From an uncultured Pseudohongiella sp. (lineage in GTDB: Bacteria > Pseudomonadota > Gammaproteobacteria > Pseudomonadales > Pseudohongiellaceae), in contig CACAEJ010000009.1 in NCBI GenBank assembly GCA_902531515.1, positions 1 to 64,000 of the forward strand: a stretch of 64,000 nt of DNA, read 5' to 3'. The translations under genes and the position numbers were made by a program. Positions 9,351-19,191 of this stretch are shown here, piece after piece (positions within the stretch are counted from its first letter, which is position 1; every line of letters starts with the position of its first letter). The notes beneath the pieces were generated by a model. That model ran no database searches and was not told the origin of the DNA. It worked only from the letters and a program-made list of their open reading frames with translations.

Positions 9351-12293
9351 ATGGCTGACTTACTCAACATAGGAGCTACTGCTACTGAGCTTTATCGACA
9401 AGCGTTGTCTACGGTAAGTAATAACATTGCTAACTTGAATTCAGATGGTTATTCAAGGCAGGAAGTTCGCGCAGAGGAAACTATCCCCACCAAAATGGGA
9501 GTGGACTACCTTGGATCTGGGGTGGCTTCCAAAGGAGTTTTCAGGGCATTTAATGAGTTTGCTACCTCTAATGTACGAATAGCAAACAGTAAGGTGAGTG
9601 AACAAGAACCCCTAATGCGGTACACAGACCGTTTGGTTGATCTGTTGGGATCAGATAAGGGGAGCTTGAGTAACGGGATAACTCGTTTTTTTGCATCAGC
9701 TTCAAATCTTTCGGGCAATCCCGCTGAGGAAGCTTTTCGACAAGAATTCTTGATGGCGACTGAGTTTTTAGCAAGCCGATCCAGAGCCATTGGCTCGGAA
9801 TTAGCGTCGATCGACGTTGAAATCTATGACAAGCTTGAGACCGATTTTTCTGAGCTGAGTAAGCTCGCAGATAGCCTCCGTTTAGTAAATAAAGAATTGG
9901 TAAAGACACCATTCGCTGGTAAGCAACCTCCCCAACTATTGGATCAGAGAGATTTCTTGTTAAAAGAGATGTCCAGCTATGCGAGTTTAGATGTTTCTAT
10001 CGACAAGAGTGGCAGAGCTCTTGTTAAGTTGGGTGGCACCAGTAACAGTATGAGATTTGTAGACGAAAATAAATCATACCTGTTAACTCCGAGGTTCTCT
10101 GAAGTTGCTGGCGGGCCCATCGCAATTATTCTCGATTCTTATGGTAAAAATATTAACGTTGGTGAGGTGCGGAGCGGCTCGATAGGTGGGACGCTCAGTT
10201 TTCGCAACAAAATATTTGAGCCGTTGCGGGATAATCTAGATATTCTAGTCAATAAGATTGGGACATCAGTTAATAACTTGCACAGGCAAGGATTAAATAA
10301 AAACGGGGAGGTTGGTTTAGAACTTTTCGATTTAACACCCCAGTATAACGCGGTAAGTGCGGGCGATAAGACATTATCGACTGCAATCACAGCTACGGCC
10401 TCTGCAACAACCCCCAAGGTAAATATCAAGGCGACCTGGGAGTCCGGAAAAGCGAGGTGGTTGGTTACAGATCTATCCACTAAGGTGAGTTCCTACATAA
10501 GCAGGAACTCGGCAAGTGATAATGGGTTCAGTTATAACGGTTTAAATGTTGCTGTTAACGGGACATTACAAAATGGCGAATCGTTCCTGATAAGGCCTAA
10601 TCTGCGAGCAGTGGATAATATAAAGGTATCAATAGAGAATACCGGCCAAATTTCTACAGCCGATCGGTTACAAATCGAGGGCGCGATAGCAAATTCGCGC
10701 GAAACCGAGCCCTCCTTACAATATGATATGCGTGCCACAGCTCTTAAGGAGCACGCTCAATTCGATACTGGGACAATCCTTGGAGTGGCCCAAACAAAAA
10801 CTTTCAAATCTAATACAGTAGAGCCAGCACTATTTATACCAAGGGACGTTGCTGGGTTCACGGTAAGCATCCAACCACCGATCGTTAATGATCATCAGCT
10901 CCAAATGTTCACCTCTGAGTATAACCACATTGTTGGCTCGAATACATTGGCGGTTCCTTTTGCAGCGGGTTTGGCGACATCGAAGTCAATAGAGCCGGGT
11001 ACCACTTTTATAAATGACTATGTAAATAAGCAAGGGGCTACTGGTTATAAGGATACTACAATTACGCTTGGAAATTTTGCTAATGGCGTGAGCCTGTCCG
11101 ACGGTCTTCCGATCCAAACAAATTCGAGCGGCGGAGCTCAGACACTGATAGCTAGTAATGCACTGAAATTGAATGGAACAAACCTTCCGGCGCTGGCGAT
11201 TGCCAATGGAACCACCCTGTCCGCAGCTCAAGTTGCGACGTGGGCGAACACGATAAAAGGAGCGACAAATGTTACCGCCGAAGCCGATAACACGCTGACT
11301 TACACTTACGACCAGTTTGATATAACGAAAAAGCTATCCATAAACGGAACTACAATTGTCAATGCGGGCGTACCTGCGAGCTTGGAAGCCCTTGCCACGC
11401 TGATCAATGCTCAAACCGGCACTACCGGCGTTGAGGCGATAGTATACCCTAACGGTAAAATACTAATTCAAAATATTGTAGCAAATAAAGGAAACAATAT
11501 TGTTCTTGGAAACCCTACAGCCGGGCAGACAACTAATTTTCTAAATGAGTCCAATGGGATAAAGGTTGGTAGGGTTAAGTACACGGGTACGAATGTAAAC
11601 TTTGAATTTCAGAATCATGGCGCTGGGCAAGGTAAAGCTACCGATCTAAGTCGGATAGGTTTTGCCACAACTATAACCTCTAATTCCAGGTTAGATGATG
11701 ATTTCTTAGTCTATGTAACCGGATCAACCAACGATGTCAGTATTCGCTACGACATTCAGGAGAGGCCAACACTACCTCAAGTTTCGATCGAGCCACCGTT
11801 TTCGCTTACTTTTCTCTCGCCAACTCAGGTGCAGGTTACCGACACGAATACAGATACGGTGCTAGCGAAGCAGAGTTACTCCTGGCCAAATGGTGTGCTC
11901 GTAAACGATGTTAAGGTGGTTTTCGAGGAGGCCCCAACCACTGGAGATGTCTTTACGATAACGACCAACGAGGGCGCAATTGGGGATAACGGAAATATTA
12001 TTCGCATACTCGCTGTTCAAGAGGTTGGTGTTAATGGAGACGAGATCCCAACTCAGCGCTACATTTCGTTGATCTCGGACGTAAGCAACCAGCACAACCT
12101 TGCGGAGATGTCATCTCAAGCATTAAAAGTAGTTAAGGATGACGCTGAAGCGCTACTGGATAAGTCAGTAGGTGTAACCTTAGATACGGAAGCGGCCGAT
12201 TTGATCCGTTATCAGCAGTCTTATCAAGCCGCAGCCCAAATTATTAAAGTATCTCAAGATATCTTTGATTTTCTGATCAGTGCCTCAAGGTAA
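9351..12293 (+). CDS. flgK: Flagellar hook-associated protein FlgK, unusually long (980 aa)
   Basis: MADLLNIGATATELYRQALSTVSNNIANLNSDGYSRQEV...GVTLDTEAADLIRYQQSYQAAAQIIKVSQDIFDFLIS. Confidence 0.95.
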   Translation: MADLLNIGATATELYRQALSTVSNNIANLNSDGYSRQEVRAEETIPTKMGVDYLGSGVASKGVFRAFNEFATSNVRIANSKVSEQEPLMRYTDRLVDLLGSDKGSLSNGITRFFASASNLSGNPAEEAFRQEFLMATEFLASRSRAIGSELASIDVEIYDKLETDFSELSKLADSLRLVNKELVKTPFAGKQPPQLLDQRDFLLKEMSSYASLDVSIDKSGRALVKLGGTSNSMRFVDENKSYLLTPRFSEVAGGPIAIILDSYGKNINVGEVRSGSIGGTLSFRNKIFEPLRDNLDILVNKIGTSVNNLHRQGLNKNGEVGLELFDLTPQYNAVSAGDKTLSTAITATASATTPKVNIKATWESGKARWLVTDLSTKVSSYISRNSASDNGFSYNGLNVAVNGTLQNGESFLIRPNLRAVDNIKVSIENTGQISTADRLQIEGAIANSRETEPSLQYDMRATALKEHAQFDTGTILGVAQTKTFKSNTVEPALFIPRDVAGFTVSIQPPIVNDHQLQMFTSEYNHIVGSNTLAVPFAAGLATSKSIEPGTTFINDYVNKQGATGYKDTTITLGNFANGVSLSDGLPIQTNSSGGAQTLIASNALKLNGTNLPALAIANGTTLSAAQVATWANTIKGATNVTAEADNTLTYTYDQFDITKKLSINGTTIVNAGVPASLEALATLINAQTGTTGVEAIVYPNGKILIQNIVANKGNNIVLGNPTAGQTTNFLNESNGIKVGRVKYTGTNVNFEFQNHGAGQGKATDLSRIGFATTITSNSRLDDDFLVYVTGSTNDVSIRYDIQERPTLPQVSIEPPFSLTFLSPTQVQVTDTNTDTVLAKQSYSWPNGVLVNDVKVVFEEAPTTGDVFTITTNEGAIGDNGNIIRILAVQEVGVNGDEIPTQRYISLISDVSNQHNLAEMSSQALKVVKDDAEALLDKSVGVTLDTEAADLIRYQQSYQAAAQIIKVSQDIFDFLISASR

Positions 12294-12313
12294 TCAACAA
12301 GAGCAAATAATCC

Positions 12314-13246
12314 ATGGATACAAAAATCTCAACAGCACAATACTTTAAGATGATGAACGATCTAATGACCACTCAGCAAGGGAAAATTGCAGAGTTACAG
12401 TCACAGCTTTCAGCTGGAAAGAAAAACGTCACGCCAAGCACAGATGTCAAGGCAACAACGTCGTCTTTAAAGTTGTCTCAAGTGATCAGTAATCAAGAGG
12501 ACGATATCAGGAACTTACAAAGCGTAAATGCGGGCTACAAGGAAGAAGAGGCCATAATGATGTCGATGGTCAACATGATGCAGCGTATGGAAGATCTCTC
12601 TGTTTCAGCGCGTTCAGACACATACAGCGCTAACGAGTTAAACATCTTTGCAATTGAGGTAGAAGGCTACATGGATGATATAAGAGGTCTGGCCAATTCA
12701 AGGGACTCTAACGGACACTTTATGTTTGCAGGTACAAAGGTCACGACGCTTCCCTTCGTTAAGAAGGCAGACGGTAGTGTAGAGTACAAGGGAAACCAAA
12801 CCGAACCTAAGTTGGAACTTGATACGGGATATAAATTACCGCTCAGTATTTCTGGACATAAACTAGCTGGAGTAATCGAGCGAAAAAACGCGCTGGGAGT
12901 TGTTACGTCGCGAGTCGATATGTTCAAAGTGATGCAAGACTTTGTAACAGCCCTAAAAGCGAATGACAAAACGGGTGTTGAGCTGGCGCTATCCGAACTT
13001 CAAACAGTTTCCAAAAGCCTAAATTCTAACCTCGTGGATAACGGTCTAAGGCAAACCTTGGTCGAAGAGAGACGAGACATCTCGGAAGAGAAAATCGTGA
13101 TCTATAAGGGGTTGCTCTCTGATGCCCGGGATGTCGATTACGCGACTGCCGTTACCCAGCTTTCATCAGATATGTTGGCTTTGGAGGCGGCGCAAAGCAC
13201 TTTCGCCAAGGTGTCCCAGCTCTCCATATTGAATTTCATTAGGTAG
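12314..13246 (+). CDS. flgL: Flagellar hook-associated protein FlgL
   Basis: Flagellin-like N-terminus (TTQQGKIAELQSQLSAGKKNVTPSTD) and position after flgK. Confidence 0.92.
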   Translation: MDTKISTAQYFKMMNDLMTTQQGKIAELQSQLSAGKKNVTPSTDVKATTSSLKLSQVISNQEDDIRNLQSVNAGYKEEEAIMMSMVNMMQRMEDLSVSARSDTYSANELNIFAIEVEGYMDDIRGLANSRDSNGHFMFAGTKVTTLPFVKKADGSVEYKGNQTEPKLELDTGYKLPLSISGHKLAGVIERKNALGVVTSRVDMFKVMQDFVTALKANDKTGVELALSELQTVSKSLNSNLVDNGLRQTLVEERRDISEEKIVIYKGLLSDARDVDYATAVTQLSSDMLALEAAQSTFAKVSQLSILNFIR

Positions 13247-13252
13247 TTCTGA

Positions 13253-14728
13253 ATGGCAATTACGACGAACAACAATAGTGAGATCGGTGGCAAGATAACG
13301 CAGGCGCTGGGCGCGGGTTCTGGTGTTGATATTCACAACCTGGCGAAGACCCTAGCCGAGACCGAGACAATGCCTCGAATGAATACCGTTACCGAGAAAA
13401 AGGCCGAGAGCACTGTCGCAATTTCAGGTTATGGTGTTCTCAAGTCAAGCGTGTCTGCTCTGAAGACGAGTTTCGAGGCGCTAAAGAATAAAGATACCCT
13501 GCTTAATAAATCAGTTAAAACAGACCGGGATGATAGGGCAGCCGTCGAAATTACTTCGCAAGCCCTAGCCACCGCCGGAATATATAACATCAAAGTTACT
13601 CAGATGGCTCGTCCTCAAATGAATGAGTTGAAGGATAATGGTAGCTCTTTTACCTCCTTAGGTCAGACGCTATCAGCTAGCAACTTTACTATTACAATAA
13701 AGGTTCCAAGGACTGCAGGTAGTGGAACAGATGTGGTGGTTTCTAATCATACTCCACAGGGGATTATAGATGCAGTTAACAGCATCTCTTCAACAACCGG
13801 GGTTACCGCCCGCGCGTTTAATCCGGCAGCCACGGGCACAACTTTCAGTATCCTGCTAGAAGGAAGTAATGGTTCAGACAAAAGTTTTAATTTTGCCAGC
13901 ACACTCACCGGAAGCGACGCGCTCACTGGAGGCGCTTGGGGAGATAGGACTCGTGGCGCCCAGGACCTAATCGTAGAATTGAATGGCAGGGCAGATGTTA
14001 GGCGTCAGACTAATTCTCCAACCGATCTAGTTCCGGGAGTGCAGACCACTTTCAAGCGGGTAGGTAGCGGCACGACGATAAATATTGTGGTTAGTGAAGA
14101 TACGACTGCCCTGGAGACTAAGTTAAATGCCATGGTGGATTCCTACAACCAATTTGTGACGCTTTCTAACTATTTAACCGGAGAGAAGGACGAAGATGAT
14201 GAATTGGCCGGTTCGCTGGGTGCAGAAAAAGGTACAGTCAATATAATCAAGAACAGTGTTCGAGGAATAATCGCTAAGACTTCTGCATCTGCCTCGAATG
14301 GCGTGTCTACGCTGAGGGATTTGGGGATACAAACAAAGCTTGGTGGCGAAATTTCATTGAACGCGACAACTTATGCGGCTGTAGTGAGAGATAAATTCGC
14401 TGATGTGAGAACTATGTTGACTGCTAATCTGATCGATCAGGACAAGTCTGATTCAAGGGATCATGGTTTAGCTCTGGACATTACAACGGTGCTGGACAAC
14501 ATAACTAATGACCAGGGTACTATAAAGACTAAGGAAACTAGCGTCACTGCTGAAGTTGCTCGATATGAAGCGGAATTATTGGATCTGCAGGAGCGATTAG
14601 AAACCATAAAGCAGCGCTATCTTCGTCAGTTTGTAGCAATGGAATCGCTAGTTCAGCGAAATAAAAGCACAGGGGAGTATTTGACCGGACAGTTTAAGGC
14701 TATGGAAAATATGTACAGCAGTAAATAA
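13253..14728 (+). CDS. fliD: Flagellar filament cap protein FliD
   Basis: GAGSGVDIHNLAKTLAETE N-terminus; C-terminal RLETIKQRYLRQFVAMESLVQRNKSTGEYLTGQFKAM. Confidence 0.92.
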   Translation: MAITTNNNSEIGGKITQALGAGSGVDIHNLAKTLAETETMPRMNTVTEKKAESTVAISGYGVLKSSVSALKTSFEALKNKDTLLNKSVKTDRDDRAAVEITSQALATAGIYNIKVTQMARPQMNELKDNGSSFTSLGQTLSASNFTITIKVPRTAGSGTDVVVSNHTPQGIIDAVNSISSTTGVTARAFNPAATGTTFSILLEGSNGSDKSFNFASTLTGSDALTGGAWGDRTRGAQDLIVELNGRADVRRQTNSPTDLVPGVQTTFKRVGSGTTINIVVSEDTTALETKLNAMVDSYNQFVTLSNYLTGEKDEDDELAGSLGAEKGTVNIIKNSVRGIIAKTSASASNGVSTLRDLGIQTKLGGEISLNATTYAAVVRDKFADVRTMLTANLIDQDKSDSRDHGLALDITTVLDNITNDQGTIKTKETSVTAEVARYEAELLDLQERLETIKQRYLRQFVAMESLVQRNKSTGEYLTGQFKAMENMYSSK

Positions 14729-14768
14729 ACTACCACTGACTGAATTAGAGAATTCACAGAGAAGAGCG

Positions 14769-14981
14769 ATGTTTACTAATAAAAATGAAGATTGCCTAGT
14801 GTGCAAATACATAAGATGGTACTTCATGATCGGAGTGCCGATTCTTGTCTTTACATGGCTCCAGCCAGAGCTCAATTTTTTTCGTGGGCTTAATTTATCG
14901 AATATAGCAGCCGTCGGAATAACAATAGCTTTGATAGGTGTGGTTGTTTGGAAATACTATAATGAGCGTGAAGACAGGTAA
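14769..14981 (+). CDS. Small predicted membrane protein (70 aa)
   Basis: Two hydrophobic segments; Cys pair near N-terminus (CLVCKY); coupled to the next ORF by overlap. Confidence 0.6.
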   Translation: MFTNKNEDCLVCKYIRWYFMIGVPILVFTWLQPELNFFRGLNLSNIAAVGITIALIGVVVWKYYNEREDR

Positions 14982-15249
14982 CTTTGCAGGTCTAGTCGTT
15001 TCAGACAAGCAAATAGAGTGCAACTCGTGTGCACACTTTTTCGTTACCTGGAATAAGAGGTTTCCTTTTGGTTGCAGGGCGATGGGGTTTATGAGCGCAA
15101 ACTCGCCAAATAAGGACGTTTTTGAGGTTGAGGGGCGGGATTGTCTTGCCTATAAAGAGAAGAATTTAATGTCTAAAGACAAAGTAAGCCCGGGAATAAA
15201 GACTGAGGGAGGAAGAGATAGGACCATTGAAGTGAACGTAAAAGTGTAA
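14962..15249 (+). CDS. Small Cys-containing conserved-looking protein
   Basis: MSVKTGNFAGLVVSDKQIECNSCAHFFVTWNKRFPFGCRAMGFMSANSPNKDVFEVEGRDCLAYKEKN; CxxC...C...C pattern suggests metal binding. The ATG at 14962 is preferred to the ORF-track start at 14938. Confidence 0.65.
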   Translation: MSVKTGNFAGLVVSDKQIECNSCAHFFVTWNKRFPFGCRAMGFMSANSPNKDVFEVEGRDCLAYKEKNLMSKDKVSPGIKTEGGRDRTIEVNVKV

Positions 15250-15262
15250 AAGGAGCGCTAGG

Positions 15263-15823
15263 CTAGAAAATATCGCGCTCAATCACTAACATAAACGGAT
15301 GTTCAGTCGATTTTACTTCTAAACAGGAGGCCAATCCCTGGTATGTATAAAAGGTGCAAGCCAGGTTGTCTCGAAAAGAATGTTGCTCTGAGGTCCAGTA
15401 GTTATCTGTAGAGGCAGCCGGGAAAACATTCGTGTTGAGAGAGGGGTTTATACAACTGTTTTCTGTAATATCGTCCAGCTCGTCGACTAAGGGAAGTCGA
15501 ATTTTCTGGTCAGTTTTCTCAGAGATATCCTGAGCATAGTTGATTGCTTGGTCAAAACTGAGAAGGAGAGGGATCCCGGAGCAGGTGTTAGGGTCCGAAA
15601 ATCGCATGCCAGCCGGGCATCGGGACCAGTATAGAGGTGATCCAGCCTTATTTGCGAGGCCGTTTTCACTTAAAGAAAAGCCCGAAAGTTGGTCTGGGCG
15701 GTTCTGAAATACCGCAAAGCATGTTTCAGGGGTACGAAAATCGCAGCTGGATAGGACTAGAACTACGGATAACAGGAAATACGGTAATAGATGAGTGCTG
15801 CGTGTGCTGGTAGTCATTGTCAT
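15263..15823 (-). CDS. Predicted lipoprotein with DUF1566/Lcl-type domain
   Basis: Lipobox VVLVLSSCDF; SFDQAINYAQDISEKTDQKIRLPLVDEL...DNYWTSEQ pattern. Confidence 0.65.
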   Translation of the reverse strand: MTMTTSTRSTHLLPYFLLSVVLVLSSCDFRTPETCFAVFQNRPDQLSGFSLSENGLANKAGSPLYWSRCPAGMRFSDPNTCSGIPLLLSFDQAINYAQDISEKTDQKIRLPLVDELDDITENSCINPSLNTNVFPAASTDNYWTSEQHSFRDNLACTFYTYQGLASCLEVKSTEHPFMLVIERDIF

Positions 15824-15910
15824 GATAGGAATACGTTATAACATATTTGGAAGAAATCTGAGTCCATAGCTAGTGGTTAGACGCCACTATAAATTTTGCA
15901 GGAGAAAGAC

Positions 15911-16675
15911 ATGGATATTGCAACTCTTTTAGGTCTCGCCGGAGCATTCGGCCTTATTATTTGGTCTATGTTGCAGGGTGGAACTTTGGCAGCCTATACG
16001 AATATACCGGGCCTGGCGATTGTTCTTGGTGGTTCGATAATGGTCGTGCTTCTGAGATCTTCGCTTCAGGAGTTCACCAACGCGGTTAAGGTCGCCGGTA
16101 AGGCCTTCGGCAAGGCGCTAGAGAAGCCCGACGAGCTGATTTCCCAGCTGGTCGAATTCGCTTCAATTGCAAGGAAGGACGGGATGATTGCGCTCGAGGG
16201 TCAGGAGATAGACAACCCGTTCATGGAGAAGGCGATAGGGATGCTTGTCGACGGAGCGGAGGAGGATATGATCACCAAGACCTTAACCCAAGACATTGAG
16301 AGCATGAAACTCAGGCACAAACAAGGAGCGGCCATATTTAGCTCGTGGGGTGAGGTAGCCCCGGCAATGGGTATGATAGGAACCCTGATAGGTCTAATTC
16401 AGATGTTGGGGAACATGTCGGACCCTAAATCTATTGGTCCGGCCATGGCCGTTGCACTACTAACTACAATGTACGGAGCCATTATCGCGAATTGTTTCTG
16501 CATACCTATTTCTCAGAAGCTTGGCATTCGCTCCGAGGTTGAATCTGCCAACTGCGAATTGATATTGGAAGGAATCCTCTTCATTCAGAAGGGTGGTAAT
16601 CCAAGAATACTTACCGACCTACTTATTTCGTTTGTGCCGCCGAAAGAGCGAGAGAGTTTGGTGAGCACAGCCTAA
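15911..16675 (+). CDS. motA: Flagellar motor stator protein MotA/PomA
   Basis: MDIATLLGLAGAFGLIIWSMLQGG...GMIGTLIGLIQMLGNMSDPKSIGPAMAVALLTTMYGAI; the ATG at 15911 is preferred. Confidence 0.95.
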   Translation: MDIATLLGLAGAFGLIIWSMLQGGTLAAYTNIPGLAIVLGGSIMVVLLRSSLQEFTNAVKVAGKAFGKALEKPDELISQLVEFASIARKDGMIALEGQEIDNPFMEKAIGMLVDGAEEDMITKTLTQDIESMKLRHKQGAAIFSSWGEVAPAMGMIGTLIGLIQMLGNMSDPKSIGPAMAVALLTTMYGAIIANCFCIPISQKLGIRSEVESANCELILEGILFIQKGGNPRILTDLLISFVPPKERESLVSTA

Positions 16676-16713
16676 TTTATGAGTACTTTTAGATAGACGG
16701 ATTAAAAATTGTC

Positions 16714-17943
16714 ATGGCTGAAAATGAAGTCACAACGCCGGAGAGCGCAAGCGAGGCTGCAGATCAAGAGGTAGATAGCAGTGCTTTGGAGGCCGCTGTC
16801 GATCAGGCCGTTGAGGCCGATCAAGGTGGTGTCGGTGACGCAAAGGAGGGAGGAGATGACTGTCCAGAATGTAAGACAGGATCGCCCCCTTGGATGGCTA
16901 CCTTTGCCGATATGGCTACCCTACTGATGGCGTTCTTCGTCCTCATCTTGTCGTTTTCTGACACGGAGGTGCCGCGATTTGAATATATTAACGGGTCAAT
17001 ACAGTTTGCTTTCGGCGTCAAAAAATTAGTGCCCAAGATTGAGATACCAAAGGCACGGAGCGTGATCACCGAAACTTTCACGCCAAATGAAGCCGCGCCA
17101 ACTGTATTAGATGATCCGCGCCAAAGAGAACTTGATAGGGATGCGGAAAACTTGGTAAGACGGACGAAATCAGAACCAGAGAGGTTTGTCGAGGAGCTAG
17201 AGAAAACAAAAATTGCGTTGTCAGATCAAATTTCATCGGGGTTAGTTACGGTAACTACAGACGGATCTCAAATAGTAGTCAAAGTGAATAACGCTGAGGC
17301 CGCGGGGGCTGAATTTGGAAGCGGTGAATCCTCTGAAGGAACAGCGAGTCAGGTATTAGTAGAAACAGCAGCTATTGTAGCTGAGGTCCAATCAACTACG
17401 ACTCGTGAAATTGGACTGTATCTAAGTGATGTTGATGGACCTGAAGAGGTTGAAAACAGCGAGGAGCTCATATTCGCAGCTCAGCTAAATGAAGAGCGAC
17501 TCAATAATCGGTTCGAGAACATAAGAGCGGATCTGAATTCTGAAATAAATAATGGACTACTCGAAGTAGAAAGAGAGGGTGATGAGGTCGTAATCCGGAT
17601 TGCGAGTCAAGGGTCATTTAATTCGGGGAGCGCTGTAGTTGCACAAAGCTTCACCAGTACCCTAGACCGTGTCGGTGAGACTATAGGTCAGGAGTCAGGT
17701 GATGTCAGGATTGAAGGACACACGGATAACATTCCTGTCGCATTTAGCGATACATTTAACTCAAACTGGGATTTGTCTGCGGCGAGGGCCGCGTCGGTCG
17801 CAGCATACTTAACGAATTCTTCTGAGATATTAGAAGAGCGTATTGAGGTTCTCGGCTTTGCCGATACTCTCCCTCTTGCAAGTAATGATTCTGCCGATGG
17901 CAGAAGCCGCAATCGAAGAATCGAAATCAGAATCGCAAATTAA
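16714..17943 (+). CDS. motB: MotB/PomB-type stator protein 1
   Basis: CPECKTGSPPWMATFADMATLLMAFFVLILSFSDTEVPRF TM with conserved Asp; C-terminal OmpA VRIEGHTDNIP...NWDLSAARAASVAAYL. Confidence 0.93.
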   Translation: MAENEVTTPESASEAADQEVDSSALEAAVDQAVEADQGGVGDAKEGGDDCPECKTGSPPWMATFADMATLLMAFFVLILSFSDTEVPRFEYINGSIQFAFGVKKLVPKIEIPKARSVITETFTPNEAAPTVLDDPRQRELDRDAENLVRRTKSEPERFVEELEKTKIALSDQISSGLVTVTTDGSQIVVKVNNAEAAGAEFGSGESSEGTASQVLVETAAIVAEVQSTTTREIGLYLSDVDGPEEVENSEELIFAAQLNEERLNNRFENIRADLNSEINNGLLEVEREGDEVVIRIASQGSFNSGSAVVAQSFTSTLDRVGETIGQESGDVRIEGHTDNIPVAFSDTFNSNWDLSAARAASVAAYLTNSSEILEERIEVLGFADTLPLASNDSADGRSRNRRIEIRIAN

Positions 17944-17976
17944 GGTTGGAACAAAGACAGAATTGAGACATATCAC

Positions 17977-19188
17977 GTGAGCGAAAACGACGAACAAATA
18001 GAAGAAAAAGACGAAGGCTCTCCAGAGGCGGTGGAGCAACCTGAAGAAGAATCGGTTGAGTCGGAGGATCTTGAGTCTTCCGAGGCTCCTGCCGAGCCAG
18101 AGGAACAAGAGCCGTCCGAGCCCGTCGAATGCGAGCCCTGTAAAAGTGGTTCACCCGCTTGGATGGCGACGTTCGCAGATATGGCGACCTTGCTGATGGC
18201 TTTCTTTGTGCTCATCCTCTCTTTTGCGCATGTCAACGTTCCTAAGTACAAAGAGGTCAGCGGATCTATGAGATCTCGCTTTGGGGTTCAGGTCTTGGTG
18301 CCGATAGTTGAAGCGCCGACAGCTGATAATATCGTTGCCACCCAGTACCGACAACAAGCCACCGAACCAACTGCGGCCAACGTGCTGGAGGAGCAAAGAA
18401 GTCGAGAGGAGCAACCCCAGGATGAAGAACTTGACGTGGATGATGGGGTAGGTGAATCAGCGACCAACGCGAGAGACATTGAGGAAATTCTCAGGGATGA
18501 GATAGCTGAGGGTCGCGTAGAGGTATCGGTGGAAGATGGTACCGTGGTGATCGAAGCTTTGGATCAAAATGAATTGAGTGAAGCGACGGGAAAGATATCC
18601 CAAGACACTATTTTGCTGCTCTCAAAAATTAGCACCATTGAGTCTGATGCAGACTCGCTAGTGCGGGTTGAGGGCGCTCAGTTTGTATCCTCTGGTCAGA
18701 GTAATGTTGATGAGTCAGAATTTGGCGGCGCATCACAGAGGGCTGAGGATCAACTTGAGCAAATTAGGTCGAATTTGTCTGAGGAGATAACGTCAGGCCT
18801 CGCTGAGGTTTTTAGGGACGGGGAGTCAATAATCATTCGCCTGACTGATCAGAGTGGTTTTGAAAGTGGGTCGGCTAATCTTAGAAACGATTTCACCTCC
18901 CTGCTTGACTCTGTTGGTGACTCGTTGGCCGGGGCCTCGGGCCTGATCCAGATTGAGGGTCACACTGACAATGTTGCGATGAGCTTCGGCAACAGATATC
19001 GAAACAATTGGGACTTATCCTCCGCTAGAGCAGCGAGCGTGGCGGACTACCTTCAGGACGGAGGAAGCATCGCCCCAGGGAGCATGGTCATTAAGGGATT
19101 CGCTGATACTAGACCAATAGCGTCAAATGATACGGCGACGGGTCGTTCCGAAAATCGTCGAATCGAGGTAGTTGTCCTTCCTAACTAG
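17977..19188 (+). CDS. MotB/PomB-type stator protein 2 (tandem paralog)
   Basis: CEPCKSGSPAWMATFADMATLLMAFFVLILSFAHVNVPKY; OmpA IQIEGHTDNVAMSF...NWDLSSARAASVADYL. Confidence 0.92.
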   Translation: MSENDEQIEEKDEGSPEAVEQPEEESVESEDLESSEAPAEPEEQEPSEPVECEPCKSGSPAWMATFADMATLLMAFFVLILSFAHVNVPKYKEVSGSMRSRFGVQVLVPIVEAPTADNIVATQYRQQATEPTAANVLEEQRSREEQPQDEELDVDDGVGESATNARDIEEILRDEIAEGRVEVSVEDGTVVIEALDQNELSEATGKISQDTILLLSKISTIESDADSLVRVEGAQFVSSGQSNVDESEFGGASQRAEDQLEQIRSNLSEEITSGLAEVFRDGESIIIRLTDQSGFESGSANLRNDFTSLLDSVGDSLAGASGLIQIEGHTDNVAMSFGNRYRNNWDLSSARAASVADYLQDGGSIAPGSMVIKGFADTRPIASNDTATGRSENRRIEVVVLPN

Positions 19189-19191
19189 CTA

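Noticed and set aside
14648-14875. Minus-strand ORF over the end of fliD and the small membrane ORF
   Set aside because: It overlaps better-supported plus-strand genes and shows no family motif.
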